Assembly: GCA_016938155.1 (NCBI GenBank)
Contig: JAFGVF010000349.1
Span: 1-5,698, forward strand
Reading direction: 5' to 3'
Origin: Candidatus Cloacimonadota bacterium
GTDB taxonomy: Bacteria; Cloacimonadota; Cloacimonadia; Cloacimonadales; JAFGVF01
DNA: 5,698 nt
The notes below the pieces were generated by a model, which was not told where the DNA came from, made no database searches, and saw only the letters and a list, made by a program, of their open reading frames with translations. The position numbers were made by a program, and so were the translations under genes. This document shows positions 4,727 to 5,698 of the stretch, piece after piece; the stretch's first letter is position 1, and every line of letters begins with the position of its first letter.

Positions 4727-5698
4727 TTATTTTACAAGTACAGCCTTCTTGACTGAAGTGTATCCTTTTGCTTCCATCTTGAAGAAATAGATACCGCTTC
4801 CACAGTTTTTACCATTCACATCAGTACCATTCCAAACAACAGTATGATTAGTGCTTGAAGGGAATACTCCATTAGCCAGTTCGGAAACAAGTTCGCCACG
4901 AACATTGAATACACGAACAGTAACTTTGCTTTCTTCTTTTAAGCTGAATTTAACTGAAGTTGTTGGATTGAAGGGGTTAGGATAAATGCTGTTCAAGGAA
5001 GTTACTTTCAGTACTTCCGGAGTTTCCGGTTCTTCCTGATCAGGATCAACTGTTACAGCAACAGGACCAAAGAATTGATTAATACCGTCTATTGAAACAC
5101 TTTCTAACCAATAGTAGAAAGTTCCACCGATAATAACTTCAATATCTTCATAACTATAGCTATGATTTGAAGATTGGTTCGTAGCTTCAATCATTCCGCC
5201 ATTTATCAGATAAGTGCTGTTGATGTCTTCCATCTCGGAACGATAAACATTGTAACCCAAGAGATTATTCTCAGATTCAACAGTCCATTCAAGACGGACA
5301 AACATGTCCTCATCCTGAGAAGTCATTGCAGTAGCTGCAAAGCTTGTGAGTTCAACAGGAAGGATCTCTTCATTCTGAATAGGATTCTCATTCTGACCGC
5401 CGGGTGTTGGGCTAAGAACAGGTGCCCAGTCATTGTTGACATCATCACCATCGGAATCAGCGTCGAGTCTTTCATAGATAGTTCCAATTGCTGCACCACC
5501 TGAAGCAGAACCAAATTGGTCAACAGGAGTCTTGGCAATGCCATTGTCTAGAATAAACCAGGAACCGTTGAGCATTTGAGGAGCTCCGGTTTCCTGATCG
5601 CCATCAACAATATAATAACCTGAGAAAGTCGGATATTCTTCCATGAAATCAACAAGTGAACCACCGATAATGGTCACATAACTTGCTGGATTAAGAAC
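4727..5698 (-). CDS. T9SS-secreted protein with lamin-tail-like and FN3-like domains, C-terminal part (partial at right edge)
   Basis: The frame is open to the right edge, so only the last 323 codons are present; the in-frame GTG at 5677 is not a supported start. Counting from the edge, residues of about 1-105 look like the end of a lamin-tail-type beta-sandwich (GSWFILDNG, then YERLDADSDGDD, NDWAP and SPTPGGQN). LPVELTSFAA begins an FN3-like module at about 113-217, with RLEWTVESENNLLGYNVYRS. An acidic proline-containing linker (DPDQEEPETPE) leads to a type IX sorting domain at about 237-323: IYPNPFNPTTSVKFSL, VRVFNVRGELV, GSGIYFFKMEA and the basic, hydrophobic tail KKAVLVK. By analogy with the family, this tail directs export through the T9SS and is removed or anchored at the surface. 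The catalytic or adhesive part lies outside the window, so the activity is unknown. Confidence 0.9.
   Translation of the reverse strand, partial: VLNPASYVTIIGGSLVDFMEEYPTFSGYYIVDGDQETGAPQMLNGSWFILDNGIAKTPVDQFGSASGGAAIGTIYERLDADSDGDDVNNDWAPVLSPTPGGQNENPIQNEEILPVELTSFAATAMTSQDEDMFVRLEWTVESENNLLGYNVYRSEMEDINSTYLINGGMIEATNQSSNHSYSYEDIEVIIGGTFYYWLESVSIDGINQFFGPVAVTVDPDQEEPETPEVLKVTSLNSIYPNPFNPTTSVKFSLKEESKVTVRVFNVRGELVSELANGVFPSSTNHTVVWNGTDVNGKNCGSGIYFFKMEAKGYTSVKKAVLVK

Noticed and set aside
5174..5544. Open frames on both strands overlapping the T9SS-cargo gene
   Set aside because: They are alternate-frame readings of a gene whose FN3-like and sorting domains fix the true frame.

Overview
The window looks like a chromosomal piece from a Gram-negative bacterium of the FCB superphylum. 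An uncultured Cloacimonadota-type lineage is my best guess, but nothing here proves the phylum. Three things point that way: a TonB-dependent receptor with an N-terminal carboxypeptidase-D-like domain (so an outer membrane), a C-terminal type IX secretion (T9SS) sorting domain, and secreted proteins with fibronectin-type-III-like modules. Base composition is AT-leaning.

Layout, left to right. (1) Positions 1-284, minus strand: the N-terminal 94 codons of a secreted FN3-like protein that runs off the left edge. (2) Positions 285-1340: about 1.05 kb with no convincing gene, between divergent transcription units. It is built largely of short units spaced exactly 11 bp apart, in several blocks of different sequence, with a perfect 17-bp inverted repeat in the most GC-rich block. 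(3) Positions 1280-4655, plus strand: a thiamine-salvage unit made of a putative promoter, a TPP riboswitch, an intrinsic terminator acting as its expression platform, a TonB-dependent outer-membrane receptor (start at 1525), a short inverted-repeat element, and a YkoE-type ECF transporter substrate-binding subunit (start at 4089). (4) A hairpin terminator at 4671-4703, oriented mainly for the minus strand. (5) Positions 4727-5698, minus strand: the C-terminal 323 codons of a large secreted protein (lamin-tail-like part, FN3-like part, T9SS sorting domain) that runs off the right edge.

How the genes work together: when cellular thiamine pyrophosphate is low, the riboswitch should let transcription pass the terminator. 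The receptor would then carry thiamine or a thiamine precursor across the outer membrane, and the YkoE-like protein would capture it at the inner membrane. No EcfA ATPase or EcfT partner gene is present here, so an energising module must be encoded elsewhere, or the protein works without one.

The most unusual element is the 11-bp-periodic intergenic tract. Its sequence changes from block to block while the spacing persists. I can describe it but cannot assign it a function.
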